NCBI GenBank assembly: GCA_050486225.1
Contig: JBJHCV010000010.1
Location: 1-64,000 of the forward strand
DNA from: JBBDIX01 sp050486225
GTDB lineage: Bacteria > Actinomycetota > Nitriliruptoria > Nitriliruptorales > Nitriliruptoraceae
DNA: 64,000 nt
Direction of reading: 5' to 3'
The first letter of the stretch is position 1, and each line of letters starts with the position of its first letter. The notes beneath the pieces are model-generated. The model did not search any database, was not told where the DNA came from, and was given only the letters and a program-made list of their open reading frames with translations. The translations under genes and the position numbers were made by a program. Shown here in pieces: positions 25,912-34,942 of this stretch.

Positions 25912-27299
25912 CTCCGCGCCCAGTCGACGGCGGTACCGGCCCCGAAGACCTCTGGGGGCAGCACGATGCCCTGGTGTTCGAAACGATCGACGAACTTCGG
26001 ACGGACACCGGTCGGCACGGCACTGCCGAGGAACCGGCCGTCCTCACCCACCCCTGCCGTGTAGTCGAAGACGAACGCGTCCTGGAGGGTCACCCGATCA
26101 CCCTCCATCCCCTGCACCTCGGTGACGTGGGTGACGCGCCGCGTCCCGTCACGCAGCCGCCCGATCTGGATCACGACGTCGACCGCTGCGGCCAGCTGCT
26201 CCCGGATCGCTCGAACCGGAAGGTCCATGCCCGCCATCAGGACGAGCGTCTCGAGGCGCGCGATCGCGTCGCGGGGCGAGTTCGCGTGGACCGTCGAGAG
26301 GGAGCCGTCGTGGCCGGTGTTCATCGCCTGCAGCATGTCGAGCGACTCGCCGCCGCGGACCTCACCGATGACGATGCGGTCGGGACGCATTCGCAGCGAG
26401 TTGCGGACGAGGTCGCGGATTCCGATGTGACCACGTCCTTCGACGTTCGCAGGGCGACTCTCCAGTCGTACGACGTGGTTCTGCCGCAGTTGCAGTTCGA
26501 CCGCGTCCTCGATGGTCACGATGCGTTCACCATCGGGGATGAACGAGCTCAGCACGTTGAGCAGTGTCGTCTTCCCGGTGCCGGTACCGCCGGACACGAT
26601 CACGTTGAGCTTCGCCCGGACGCACCCCGACAGCAGCTGGGCCATCGACTCGGTCATCGTGCCGAAGCGGATGAGGTCGTCGACCCCGAGTGGGTCCGTG
26701 GAGAACTTCCTCACCGTCAGGACCGCCCCGTCGACGGCCAGCGGTGGGATGATCGCGTTGACACGACTGCCGTCGGGCAGGCGGGCGTCGACCATCGGGC
26801 TCGACTCGTCGATGCGACGTCCGACGCGCGAGACGATGCGTTCGATCACCCGACGCAGGTGCTCCTCGGAGGCGAAGCGTGCGCTCGTCCGGGCCAGGCG
26901 GCCACTGCGTTCGACGAAGATGGTGTCGAACCCGTTGACCATGATCTCGCTGATGGTGGTGTCGTCGAGCAGTGGCTGCAGTGGCCCGTACCCCAGCACG
27001 TCGTCGGCGATGTCGTGGACGAGACGTGCGCGCTCGTCGACCGTCAACGGGATCCGCTCGCCCTCGACGATGCGCGAGAGCTCCTCGCGCACGTGGTGGT
27101 GGAGCTGCTCCTCGGTCAGCGACGGATCGGAGATCCGGGATCCGAGCCGCTGGAAGAGTGCGTCGGCGGCCCTCGCCTTGAGCCCGCCGAGCGGGTCACG
27201 GATCGACTCGACGATCGGCTCGGGCTCGGGCACGTCCTGCTCGACCGGCAGTGGTGGTGGGCCTCCACGTGCTGCCTGGAGTCGGTCTCCCAGCCTCAT
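25908..27299 (-). CDS. tadA: Tad pilus assembly ATPase TadA/CpaF
   Basis: This 463-residue type II/IV secretion ATPase powers Flp pilus extension (and retraction in some Tad systems). Walker A is GGTGTGKTT (residues 237-245). The Asp box (IVTIEDAVELQL), the arginine finger region (RMRPDRIVIGEVRGGE, Walker B), and the His box (NTGHDGSLSTVHANSPRDAI) are all intact. The N-terminal domain includes LGYGPLQPLLDD and ISEIMVNGFDTIFVE, typical of CpaF. Its ATG overlaps the tadZ stop (ATGA), and its own stop overlaps the tadB GTG. Confidence 0.95.
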   Translation of the reverse strand: MRLGDRLQAARGGPPPLPVEQDVPEPEPIVESIRDPLGGLKARAADALFQRLGSRISDPSLTEEQLHHHVREELSRIVEGERIPLTVDERARLVHDIADDVLGYGPLQPLLDDTTISEIMVNGFDTIFVERSGRLARTSARFASEEHLRRVIERIVSRVGRRIDESSPMVDARLPDGSRVNAIIPPLAVDGAVLTVRKFSTDPLGVDDLIRFGTMTESMAQLLSGCVRAKLNVIVSGGTGTGKTTLLNVLSSFIPDGERIVTIEDAVELQLRQNHVVRLESRPANVEGRGHIGIRDLVRNSLRMRPDRIVIGEVRGGESLDMLQAMNTGHDGSLSTVHANSPRDAIARLETLVLMAGMDLPVRAIREQLAAAVDVVIQIGRLRDGTRRVTHVTEVQGMEGDRVTLQDAFVFDYTAGVGEDGRFLGSAVPTGVRPKFVDRFEHQGIVLPPEVFGAGTAVDWARR

Positions 27300-28486
27300 G
27301 TCGACACCTCCGCGTCGGCGTGTCCGCGGTCGCGCCGTGCCCCGCGACGACGGGACCGGTCGACGGACCGAGCGTCGAGCTGGTCGGCGAGGGACACGAG
27401 CGCTCGCGCGACAGGGTCCTTGGACCCCTCGTCGAGCAGTGGGACCCCACGGTTCGTCGAGATGGGCACGGACCGGGAACGCGGCACGACCACGTCCACG
27501 ACCTCACCGAGGAGTTCCTCGACGTCGACGAGTGTCATCCCGGACCGTCGGTCGACGAAGTTGAGGACGAGCCGCCGGTCCGACGACACGAGACCGAGTT
27601 CGCTCAGGACCGCCATCTCACGACGGAGTCCCCGAACACTCGGGACGTCCATGCCCGCGAGCAGCACCGGGTGGCTGCTCGCCTCCAGCGCGCCGAGCGT
27701 GTACTCCGCGAGTCCGGGTGCCGTGTCCACGATGATGTAGCGGAACCCTGCGGCCAGACGCTCGAGCAGTTCGAGCACCTGCTTGCCCGTCACGTTCTCT
27801 CCCGCGTCGGGGGCCTCCGGAGCGCACAGCGCGTAGCACCCCGAGGGGTGGGCGGTCAGGTACGACTTGAGGACCAGATCGTCGGATCCGAGCGCACCGA
27901 CCGCGTCGACCACGTCGTGCTCGGGCTCGATGCGCAGGCTGCTGGCGACGTCGCCGAACTGCAGGTCGAGATCCACGATGACCGCCTCGCCGGGCACGCG
28001 GTGGCCGAACTCCACCGCGAGGTTCGTCGCAACGGTCGTCTTGCCCGAGCCTCCCTTCGGCGACGCCACCGTGATGACCCGGCCCGCCGGCCTGCCCGCC
28101 GATGCCTCGGTCGGCAGCACCCGACGTCGCGCGCGGGCCGCGTCGGCGGCACGGTTGACCGCTCGACGGACCTCGACGTCGACGGCGTCCGGCTCGATCA
28201 CGTCACGCGCCCCGACGCGCATCGCGGAGGCGAGCGTGTCCGACGTGCGCTCGGCGACGAGCAGCACGCTGATCTCGGGTCGCTCGCGATCCAGGTTGGC
28301 CGCGATCGCATACGCGTAGTCGAGGGAGACGTCGTCGCCGACGAGGACCACCTCGGGCAGCTCACCCCGTCCGGACCCGAGCGAGTCGAGGCTGTCGACG
28401 CGAACGACGGTCGCGCTGCCCTCCAGCGCCTCACGAACGGTGCGTTCGAGGTCGGCGTTGGCCGAGTAGACGAGGATCTGGGTCAT
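27296..28486 (-). CDS. tadZ: Tad pilus localisation protein TadZ/CpaE (MinD-like ATPase)
   Basis: This 396-residue protein has a degenerate receiver-like N-terminal domain (residues 1-120, MTQILVYSANADLERTVREA) followed by a MinD/ParA-type ATPase. The deviant Walker A is SPKGGSGKTTVATNLA, with VIVDLDLQFGDVASSL, the VDTAPGLAEYTL switch and LVLNFVDRRSGM. TadZ marks the pole or site where the Tad machine assembles. The tail is very Arg-rich. The ATG at 28486 overlaps the cpaB stop (ATGA) and the stop overlaps tadA. Confidence 0.9.
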   Translation of the reverse strand: MTQILVYSANADLERTVREALEGSATVVRVDSLDSLGSGRGELPEVVLVGDDVSLDYAYAIAANLDRERPEISVLLVAERTSDTLASAMRVGARDVIEPDAVDVEVRRAVNRAADAARARRRVLPTEASAGRPAGRVITVASPKGGSGKTTVATNLAVEFGHRVPGEAVIVDLDLQFGDVASSLRIEPEHDVVDAVGALGSDDLVLKSYLTAHPSGCYALCAPEAPDAGENVTGKQVLELLERLAAGFRYIIVDTAPGLAEYTLGALEASSHPVLLAGMDVPSVRGLRREMAVLSELGLVSSDRRLVLNFVDRRSGMTLVDVEELLGEVVDVVVPRSRSVPISTNRGVPLLDEGSKDPVARALVSLADQLDARSVDRSRRRGARRDRGHADAEVST

Positions 28487-29295
28487 CGGAAGATCGATTC
28501 TCGGTCGCGCGGTGTCGTACCGGACTCGGACGCGGTGGAGGGTTCGATGGACAGCCAGATCGACGCGTGCTCGGCAGCGAACACGACGGTCTCCGCGTCG
28601 GCGGCGTCGACCGCGAGGGTGACGAGGACGCGCCCGCTCGGGGCGGAGCGCTCGAACTGGGTCGAGGCGTCCTCGCCGACCGCCCGGTCGTACTGGACGC
28701 GCACGACGGGGACCTTGTGCAGCACCAGGTGGGTGACGGCACCGTCGATCACCGTGCCGGCGGGCGGGATGGCGGTGACCGCCTCGCCGTCGTCGCCGTC
28801 GTCCGGCGCGGGCGCCGCCGGTTCACCGACGGTCACGTCGCTCAGGGAGGTCGAGACGAACAGACCGACGGTCGCACCCGGATGCAGCACGCCGCCCACC
28901 GCGCGCTGGGCGTCGAGCGAGATCGTCACCTGGTGCAGGTCCTCGGGGATCTCGACCACGTCGACGTCCAGTTCGTCCGGATCGACGAGACGTCCCCGCA
29001 GCAGCGGTTCCCCCGCGACCAGATCCGTGGAAGCGACCAGGTCGCGGACCTCGCTCAGATCCGTGACCGCTCCGTCGGGCACGAGCCGTGCAACGGTCTC
29101 GCCCACGCCGACACGGTCGCCGAAGTCCGCGACGGCAGTGCCCTGCTCGATCGGTTCGAGGACCACCAGCAGCCGCACGGTCTCGTGGTCCGCGGCCACG
29201 CGCTGTTCGACGCCACGCACGTAGCCGACGATCGCCAGCGTCCCGACGATCGCAAGCACCACCGCGAGCAGTGCGGCGAGCAGTCGTGCCCTCAA
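28483..29295 (-). CDS. cpaB: CpaB/RcpC-like pilus assembly protein (SAF domain)
   Basis: This 270-residue protein has an N-terminal signal-anchor (residues 3-27, LLAALLAVVLAIVGTLAIVGYV), then a SAF-like region and the RcpC/CpaB beta domain (VRLLVVLEPIEQGTAV, LVAGEPLLRGRLVDPDEL, HQVTISLDAQRAVGGVLHPGA). In Gram-negative Tad systems RcpC partners the outer-membrane secretin. Here, with no secretin expected, it may act in the cell wall. The start is TTG at 29295, supported by AGGAG six bases upstream. Its stop overlaps the tadZ ATG, and tadG ends 49 bases upstream. Confidence 0.8.
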   Translation of the reverse strand: MRARLLAALLAVVLAIVGTLAIVGYVRGVEQRVAADHETVRLLVVLEPIEQGTAVADFGDRVGVGETVARLVPDGAVTDLSEVRDLVASTDLVAGEPLLRGRLVDPDELDVDVVEIPEDLHQVTISLDAQRAVGGVLHPGATVGLFVSTSLSDVTVGEPAAPAPDDGDDGEAVTAIPPAGTVIDGAVTHLVLHKVPVVRVQYDRAVGEDASTQFERSAPSGRVLVTLAVDAADAETVVFAAEHASIWLSIEPSTASESGTTPRDRESIFR

Positions 29296-29344
29296 CGTCG
29301 GCTCCTGTCACACGTCATCTGCATCTGGTAGGTCATCTGATCCG

Positions 29345-30328
29345 TCATCTGGTCAGCCGAACGACCCACGCACCGAGCGAGGGACCGCCGATCTCCTGCT
29401 TGTCACCGACCGCGACGAACTCGGTGAAGTACCCGCGGACGAACCGCAGCGTGTTCGATCCACAGGCGCCACCACCGTCGTTCCAGCGGTACGCCGACGG
29501 ACACGCGAACCGGTACCCGGTGACCCGGAACGCCGCGTACCCGTGGATCCGGAACCATCCGCTCGAGCCGGAGCCCCCTGCCTCCTCGAACACCGGGATG
29601 AGCACCACCTCGTTGCGCAGGAGCGCGAAGTCGGGCTCACCGCAGTCACCGGGGGTGGACACGCCGGGCTTCCCGGGCGTCTGGTCGTCCTCGATCGACG
29701 CACTGGCCAGGCACAGTCCGTCGTCGGTGCTGAGCCAGCCGAAACCGCCGGGGATCGAGTGTCCGGACGGACTGACACACGACGTCCCGGAGTCGGCGAG
29801 GTAGTAGACGGTCTGCTCGACCTCCAGCGACGGGATGCCGCCGCCGGTGTGCTGGGCGAAGGTGCACCACGACATCGCCAGCGGGAAGTTCCCGCCGGCG
29901 TTCGCGATGCCGCCCCACTCGGCGGCGGACCGGGCCGACACGGCCGTCTCGTCCACCCCGATCATCGGCGCGAGGAAGTGACGGATCGCGGTGCCACCGT
30001 CAGCGGTCCGGGTGCTCAGCGTCACGTCCACGCGCTGACCGTCGAGGTCGACGGCGTCGACCGCCGCGCTGCCGTCGTTCGCGTTGGCGTCTGCGAACGA
30101 CTGGGCGGTGTCGTCGACGTCGCCGCAGTCCCCGCCGGCGCACTGGAACGCGATGGCGAGCGCTGCGGCGTCGGCACCGTTCTGCAGCTGGCGCCGTTCG
30201 ACGTGGACGGCCCCGACGTCGACGACGACGGCGGCCATGCCGATCATCACGACCATCGTCACCGCGGCGATGACGGCGATGGCGCCGTCCTCACCTCGGC
30301 CCCGACGACGGGTCGTGTCAGCCTCCAC
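29345..30328 (-). CDS. tadG: TadG-like pilus-associated pseudopilin
   Basis: This 327-residue protein begins GEDGAIAVIAAVTMVVMIGMAAVVVDVG, a TadE/G-type hydrophobic N-terminus, followed by VERRQLQNGADAAALAIA, the standard putative Flp-assembly TadG signature. The remaining 270 residues are an exported domain with about eight cysteines (for example CAGGDCGD, SGTSCVSPSG, DGLCLAS, GDCGE, FACPSA, GGACGS), suggesting disulfides. Function: minor pilin or surface-exposed pilus component. The GTG start at 30328 overlaps the end of tadE by 11 bases. The extracellular domain has no recognised family. Confidence 0.78.
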   Translation of the reverse strand: MEADTTRRRGRGEDGAIAVIAAVTMVVMIGMAAVVVDVGAVHVERRQLQNGADAAALAIAFQCAGGDCGDVDDTAQSFADANANDGSAAVDAVDLDGQRVDVTLSTRTADGGTAIRHFLAPMIGVDETAVSARSAAEWGGIANAGGNFPLAMSWCTFAQHTGGGIPSLEVEQTVYYLADSGTSCVSPSGHSIPGGFGWLSTDDGLCLASASIEDDQTPGKPGVSTPGDCGEPDFALLRNEVVLIPVFEEAGGSGSSGWFRIHGYAAFRVTGYRFACPSAYRWNDGGGACGSNTLRFVRGYFTEFVAVGDKQEIGGPSLGAWVVRLTR

Positions 30329-30707
30329 AGCGCATCACCCCGATCCCGGTGAGCGTGATGTCGGGGGCGAACGCCCCCGTGATGAACACCATCGGGTACT
30401 CGATCACCACGGTCACGTCGATCCCCGGAGCACACTGCTCCGGGGTGACGACGACCAGGTCCTCGTCCACGGGCGGGACGAGCGACGCCGCGGCGTTCCT
30501 TGCGGTGGACACCGCGGCGTCGACGTCGTTGTCGATGGCCATGACCCGCACGGCCTCACGCGCAGCCGCCGAGACGCTCAGCTGCGCGTGGTACGCGCGC
30601 CCGAACTCGACGATGCCGAGCAGGAGCAGGAGCAGCACCGGGACGATCAGTGCGAACTCCACGGCTGCGGCACCGCGGTCCGAGCGGTCACGGCCGGAGG
30701 CGGTCAC
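30318..30707 (-). CDS. tadE: TadE-like minor pseudopilin
   Basis: This 129-residue protein has the pseudopilin N-terminus SDRGAAAVEFALIVPVLLLLLLGIVEFGRAY, with the AAVEFAL core, and a small exported C-terminal domain with two cysteines (EQCAPG, VMRCGG). TadE is processed by the Tad prepilin peptidase and joins the pilus. The GTG start at 30707 lies 30 bases after the flp stop, and the 3' end overlaps tadG by 11 bases. Confidence 0.88.
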   Translation of the reverse strand: MTASGRDRSDRGAAAVEFALIVPVLLLLLLGIVEFGRAYHAQLSVSAAAREAVRVMAIDNDVDAAVSTARNAAASLVPPVDEDLVVVTPEQCAPGIDVTVVIEYPMVFITGAFAPDITLTGIGVMRCGG

Positions 30708-30737
30708 CCGGATCTCCGGCCGACCACGCGAGGTCGA

Positions 30738-30959
30738 CTACTCGTCACCACCGCCGGCACCCGGGATGTCGATCGCGTCGAGCGCGCCGGACACCGCGTT
30801 GAACATGTCCGACAGGCTGCCGCCCACGGCCATGACGGCACCGATGATGACGACGGCGATGAGGCCGACGAGCAGGCCGTACTCCACGGCGGATGCCCCC
30901 TCCTCGTCACGTGAGAGACGAGACTGGAGAGCGTTGATTCCCAGACGAAGTGCCAACAT
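30738..30959 (-). CDS. flp: Flp/Fap-type major pilin
   Basis: This small 73-residue pilin precursor has a leader of 21 residues ending in Gly21, then ASAVEYGLLVGLIAVVIIGAV. This is the Flp cleavage motif G/xxxxEY followed by one hydrophobic helix, and a short Gly/Asp-rich tail. The ATG at 30959 has AAGGAG six bases upstream, the best ribosome binding site in the operon, which fits a protein made in excess. It is the first gene of the Tad operon. No TadV prepilin peptidase gene is present nearby, so processing must rely on one elsewhere. Confidence 0.92.
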   Translation of the reverse strand: MLALRLGINALQSRLSRDEEGASAVEYGLLVGLIAVVIIGAVMAVGGSLSDMFNAVSGALDAIDIPGAGGGDE

Positions 30960-31128
30960 GATCCACTCCTTGCGGATGAACTGGGCGACGCCCTGTGCCT
31001 CACCCGAAGGGTCAGGATGCGGGAGCGGCCGACTCGGATCATCGGGAGAATTGCGGATCTCGGACGACCGACCGAGATGGCGACCAGCGGGCGCGGGCGT
31101 CGGCGAACCGACGCGCGGAGGGGCGCGG

Positions 31129-32634
31129 GTGACCAGCGGGCGAGACACCGACGAACGCGGCACCAGCGGGCGTGTCTCGTCGACGCGACGGTCCCGGCTC
31201 GGACGTCTGCTCGGGCCGGCCGCCGCCGTGCTCGTGCACCAGTACCTCGCGACGACCGAACTGTCCGCCGCCGGGGCGATGACCGGCGCCGTGACCGCCT
31301 GGATGGCGGTCTGGTGGGTCACCGAGGCGGTGCCGCTCGCGATCACGTCGCTGCTGCCGGTGGCACTGTTCCCCGTACTCGGTGTCGCCGACGTCGAGGA
31401 GGCGACTCGGCCCTACGCGAGCAGCATCATCTTCCTGTTCGCCGGCGGGTTCCTGCTCGCGCAGGCGGTGCAGCGATGGAACCTGCACCGCCGGATCGCG
31501 CTGCACGTGGTGCTCGCGTCCGGCACGAGCCCCAGGCGCATCATCGGCGGATTCATGGTCGCGACGGGCCTGCTGTCGATGTGGGTGAGCAACACCGCCA
31601 CGGTGGTGATGATGCTGCCCATCGGGCTGTCCGTCCTCGCACTGACCAGTGACGAAGAGTCGGACGGCGACGGCCCCTTCGATGCTCGGCGCCAGCCGTT
31701 CGCCACCGCTCTGATGCTCGCGATCGCGTACTCGGCGAGCATCGGGTCGGTCGCCACACTGATCGGTACCCCGCCCAACGGCATCCTCGCGGGGCATCTC
31801 GCCCAACGTGGCACGCCCATCGGATTCGGACAGTGGATGCTGCTCGGGGTCCCGATCGCCGTGGTGTTCATGGTGATCGCGTGGGTGCTGCTCACCCGGG
31901 TGCTGTTCCGCATCGACGGCCGACCCCTGCCCGGAGGGCGCCAGCCGATCCGCGCCCAACTCGACGGCATGGGGCCCGTGAGCCGCAGCGAACGCCGTGT
32001 CGCGATGGTGTTCGTCGCGATGGCCGTGGGCTGGATGGCCCGGCCCGCGATCGCGGCGATTCCCGGGCTCGGTGGCATCGACGACTCGACGATCGCCATG
32101 ACCGGCGCCATCGCACTGTTCATGCTGCCGGCCGGCGGGAGGCGGTGGGTCATGCTGCTCGACTGGCCCCACGCAAGACGGATCCCGTGGGACATCCTCG
32201 TGCTGTTCGGTGGCGGACTGAGCCTCGCGGCCGCGATCGACCGCAACGGCCTGGCCAGCTACGTCGGGAACCGGGTCGGCGGCCTGCACACCCTGCACGT
32301 CGTCGCCCTGATCGCCGTGGTCGCCACGATGGTGGTGTTCCTCACGGAGATCACGAGCAACACCGCCACCGCCGCCGTGCTCATCCCCACGCTGGCCGGA
32401 GCCGCGGTCGCGATGGGCCTCGATCCGCTGCTGCTCGTCGTGCCGACGACACTGGTGGCCACGTTCGCCTTCATGCTCCCGGTGGCCACGCCACCCAACG
32501 CCATCGTGTTCGGCTCGGGACGTGTGACCGTCGCGGACATGGCTCGCGCCGGGATCCTGTTGAACCTCGTCGGGGTCGCCCTGTCGACCGCGGCGATGGT
32601 GTGGCTCGCGCCGCACGTGCTCACCCGCTGGTGA
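31129..32634 (+). CDS. SLC13/DASS family sodium:anion symporter
   Basis: This 501-residue transporter has about 11 to 13 membrane segments and both substrate/sodium motifs of the divalent-anion symporter family: SNTATVVMMLPIG in the first half and TSNTATAAVLIPTLAG in the second. TPPNGILAG and TPPNAIVFGSG are the paired hairpin-end motifs. Substrates in the family are dicarboxylates (succinate, malate), citrate or sulfate. A sulfur-transfer gene lies downstream, but that is weak evidence for sulfate. The GTG at 31129 was chosen because CGGAGGGG lies seven bases upstream. It is divergent from flp. Confidence 0.87.
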   Translation: MTSGRDTDERGTSGRVSSTRRSRLGRLLGPAAAVLVHQYLATTELSAAGAMTGAVTAWMAVWWVTEAVPLAITSLLPVALFPVLGVADVEEATRPYASSIIFLFAGGFLLAQAVQRWNLHRRIALHVVLASGTSPRRIIGGFMVATGLLSMWVSNTATVVMMLPIGLSVLALTSDEESDGDGPFDARRQPFATALMLAIAYSASIGSVATLIGTPPNGILAGHLAQRGTPIGFGQWMLLGVPIAVVFMVIAWVLLTRVLFRIDGRPLPGGRQPIRAQLDGMGPVSRSERRVAMVFVAMAVGWMARPAIAAIPGLGGIDDSTIAMTGAIALFMLPAGGRRWVMLLDWPHARRIPWDILVLFGGGLSLAAAIDRNGLASYVGNRVGGLHTLHVVALIAVVATMVVFLTEITSNTATAAVLIPTLAGAAVAMGLDPLLLVVPTTLVATFAFMLPVATPPNAIVFGSGRVTVADMARAGILLNLVGVALSTAAMVWLAPHVLTRW

Positions 32635-32653
32635 AGCACGCCCGCGTGCGCAC

Positions 32654-32659
32654 TAGCGT
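32654..32659 (+). promoter_or_regulatory. Putative -10 element of the sulfurtransferase gene
   Basis: TAGCGT fits the TAnnnT pattern and lies 29 bases before the ATG at 32689. A GAGGAA ribosome binding site lies in between. Confidence 0.35.
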
Positions 32660-32688
32660 CCCGGTCGCAGCCGACTCGAGGAACGTCG

Positions 32689-33495
32689 ATGCCCACTCCC
32701 GGCCACCTGGTCTCCGCCGACTGGCTCCGTGAACACCTGGACGATGCCGACGTGCAGGTCGTCGACTGCCGGTTCGACCTGTTCGACGAGGATGCCGGAC
32801 AGCGCGCATGGCTCGAGGGCCACGTGCCCGGTGCGTCCTTCCTGTCCCTGAAGCACGACCTGTCGGGTGACCCCGGCGACAACATGAACGGCCGGCATCC
32901 GCTGCCGACGGCCGCAGACCTACAGGCATCGGCACGGCGGGCCGGCATCGGTCGCCAGACCCACGTGGTGGCGTACGACGACCGGATGAGCGGCGGTGCC
33001 GCACGCCTGTGGTGGCTGCTTCGCCACTTCGGCCACGATGCCGTGTCGGTGCTCGACGGCGGGCTCGAGGCGTGGGGCGGCCCGCTGGAGACAGGCGAAC
33101 ACCGGCCCGATCCGGGAGACGTCGTGCTCGGCGAGGCGGCGGACGACGTCGTCGACGCCGACACCCTGCTCGCGCTGCACGCCTCCGAGTCGCCGCCGGT
33201 CATCATCGACGCGCGGGGACCGACGCGCTACCGCGGCGAGGAGGAACCCATCGACCCGGTCGCCGGGCACATCCCGGGCGCGGTCAACCTGCCGTCGTTC
33301 GAGGCGTTCCCGCCACCGGCCGACGTCGTCGAGGCGTCCGAGGACATCGTCGTGTACTGCGGGTCGGGGGTCACGGCAACCACCGTGCTGCTCAGTCTGG
33401 CTGCCGCAGGGCGTGAGGATGCGCGTCTCTACCCGGGTTCGTGGAGCGAGTGGAGCCGACGCGGACTGCCGGTGGCCACGGGCGACGAGGGCTGA
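32689..33495 (+). CDS. Thiosulfate/3-mercaptopyruvate sulfurtransferase (tandem rhodanese)
   Basis: This 268-residue protein is two rhodanese domains in tandem. The N-terminal domain (1-140) begins LVSADWLREHLDDADVQVVDCRFDL and contains GHVPGASFLSL but lacks an active-site Cys loop. The C-terminal domain (150-265) has PVIIDARGPTRYRGEEEP, GHIPGAVNLP and the active loop VYCGSGVTATT with catalytic Cys near residue 224. The CGSGVTA form is typical of mercaptopyruvate-type enzymes. It moves sulfane sulfur between thiols, cyanide or cellular acceptors. It starts at ATG 32689 with its own promoter-like element. Confidence 0.9.
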   Translation: MPTPGHLVSADWLREHLDDADVQVVDCRFDLFDEDAGQRAWLEGHVPGASFLSLKHDLSGDPGDNMNGRHPLPTAADLQASARRAGIGRQTHVVAYDDRMSGGAARLWWLLRHFGHDAVSVLDGGLEAWGGPLETGEHRPDPGDVVLGEAADDVVDADTLLALHASESPPVIIDARGPTRYRGEEEPIDPVAGHIPGAVNLPSFEAFPPPADVVEASEDIVVYCGSGVTATTVLLSLAAAGREDARLYPGSWSEWSRRGLPVATGDEG

Positions 33496-33522
33496 CCGCG
33501 CACGGCTGGATCGACCAGATCC

Positions 33523-34755
33523 TCAGGTCGCCGGAGGACCCACGAAGCTGTCGATCGAGCCGGGGAACAGCGACTCGATGACCCGCATCCGGTGCACGTC
33601 GTTGGTGCCGTCCAGGTGCAGGAACAGGGTCGCGTCCCGCAGGTGACGCTCGACACCTGCCTCACGCATGACACCCAGTCCCCCGTGGATCTCGACGGCC
33701 TGACGCGCGACCTCGAAGGCGGTCTCCGCGGCCGCGACCTTGGCCATGTCGCGCAGCACGCGCCGGTCCGAGGTCTGCTCGTCGATGGCTCGCGCTGCAC
33801 GGTGGACGAGTGAGCGGGTCGACTCGATGCGGATCGCCATGTCCGCGATCCGCAGGGCGATCGCCTGGTGCCCGATGATCGGCCGACGACCCTGCACACG
33901 GTGCTGGGCGAACTCCACGGCGTCCTCGAACGCCGCCTGCGCGAGTCCGAGCGCCTGCGCGGCGATGATCACCTTGCTCGCGGGGAACTGGCGCGCCGAG
34001 GTGCCGGCGGCGGTGTCCCGCACGATCAGGTGGTCCTCGGGGACCCGACAGTCGTCGAGGATGAGCTCGGCATTGTTGAACATTCGGCCGCCCATCTTCT
34101 CGTGGACGTCGCCGACGGTGAACCCGGGAGCCCCTCGGGGCACGAGGAAGCTGCTGGTGCCCTCGCTGGGCCGGGCGCCCGGCGTGGTCGTGGCGTACAC
34201 CACGTACGCGGCCGAGTCCGGGCCGTTGGTGATGAACTGCTTGCGGCCGTTGATGACCCATTCGCCGTCGCGCAGTTCAGCGCGAGTGCGCATCGCGACG
34301 TCCGGGTGGTCGACGCCGAGCCACCGGTCCGACGATCCCTGGGGCTCGGTCGAACAGTGGGAGAACACCGTCCGCGGGTCGTCGAGGTACCGCTGGATCC
34401 ACACGTCACGGACCGCCGGTGCCGCGAGCTGGTCGATGATCGTGCCGACCTTCCACCCCTGCAGCAGGATGTCGATGAGCGATGCCTCGCCGCGCGCGAG
34501 TTCCTCGGAGATCGCCGCGTAGCCAAGCGCGGAGGGTGGCTGGGCCGCGTCGGTGAACAGACCGAGGGTGCGCAGACCCTGACGGTCCGCCTCCTCGATG
34601 AGGTCCCACGGGACACGCTGCTCCGGCGGGGCCTGCCACTCCTCGTCGCGGCGTGCACGGATCGCCGGGGTGACGTGCTCGTCGACGAACTGCTTCGCGC
34701 GCCGTGCCCACTGGCGCTCCTCGTCCCCGAGCTGCTCCCACCGCGATTCGGTCAT
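33523..34755 (-). CDS. Acyl-CoA dehydrogenase family protein
   Basis: This 410-residue flavoprotein has the three-part ACAD fold. The N-terminal helical domain is residues 1-130. The middle beta domain has FSHCSTEPQGSSDR and WVINGRKQFITNGPDSAAYVV, followed by GFTVGDVHEKMGGRMFNNAEL. The C-terminal helical domain has QAVEIHGGLGVMREAGVERHLRDATLF, where the Glu of REAG is the probable catalytic base. It oxidises an acyl-CoA to the 2,3-enoyl-CoA with FAD. The exact chain is unknown and no electron-transfer flavoprotein or thiolase gene is near. ATG 34755 has GAGGAG eight bases upstream. Confidence 0.88.
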   Translation of the reverse strand: MTESRWEQLGDEERQWARRAKQFVDEHVTPAIRARRDEEWQAPPEQRVPWDLIEEADRQGLRTLGLFTDAAQPPSALGYAAISEELARGEASLIDILLQGWKVGTIIDQLAAPAVRDVWIQRYLDDPRTVFSHCSTEPQGSSDRWLGVDHPDVAMRTRAELRDGEWVINGRKQFITNGPDSAAYVVYATTTPGARPSEGTSSFLVPRGAPGFTVGDVHEKMGGRMFNNAELILDDCRVPEDHLIVRDTAAGTSARQFPASKVIIAAQALGLAQAAFEDAVEFAQHRVQGRRPIIGHQAIALRIADMAIRIESTRSLVHRAARAIDEQTSDRRVLRDMAKVAAAETAFEVARQAVEIHGGLGVMREAGVERHLRDATLFLHLDGTNDVHRMRVIESLFPGSIDSFVGPPAT

Positions 34756-34882
34756 GTCCGACGCTCCTCGGTCCTGCGGTCCGGGCCCACGCCGGACGGC
34801 CCGGCGAGCGTAACGGGACGCGGTCACGCCTCTGCAACGCGTCCCTGCGCATGGTCCCGCGCGCCGGTTGCCTCGCGGCCTG

Positions 34883-34896
34883 AATGTACGTACATT
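34883..34896. promoter_or_regulatory. Perfect 14-bp palindrome, likely operator
   Basis: AATGTACGTACATT is its own reverse complement and is strikingly A/T-rich for this genome. It lies 47 bases before the MBL-rhodanese ATG and 128 bases from the divergent acyl-CoA dehydrogenase start. The operon downstream ends in a GntR-family regulator, which probably binds it. Confidence 0.6.
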
Positions 34897-34942
34897 TCGC
34901 CGGAGTGGCTGGCCGGTCACCGACACGACACGCGAGGTCGAC

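Noticed and set aside
31039..32616. A 525-codon minus-strand frame antisense to the SLC13 transporter
   Set aside because: The translation is rich in His, Asp, Arg and Gln with no hydrophobic core and mirrors the transporter's codons; both SNTAT motifs lie on the plus strand.
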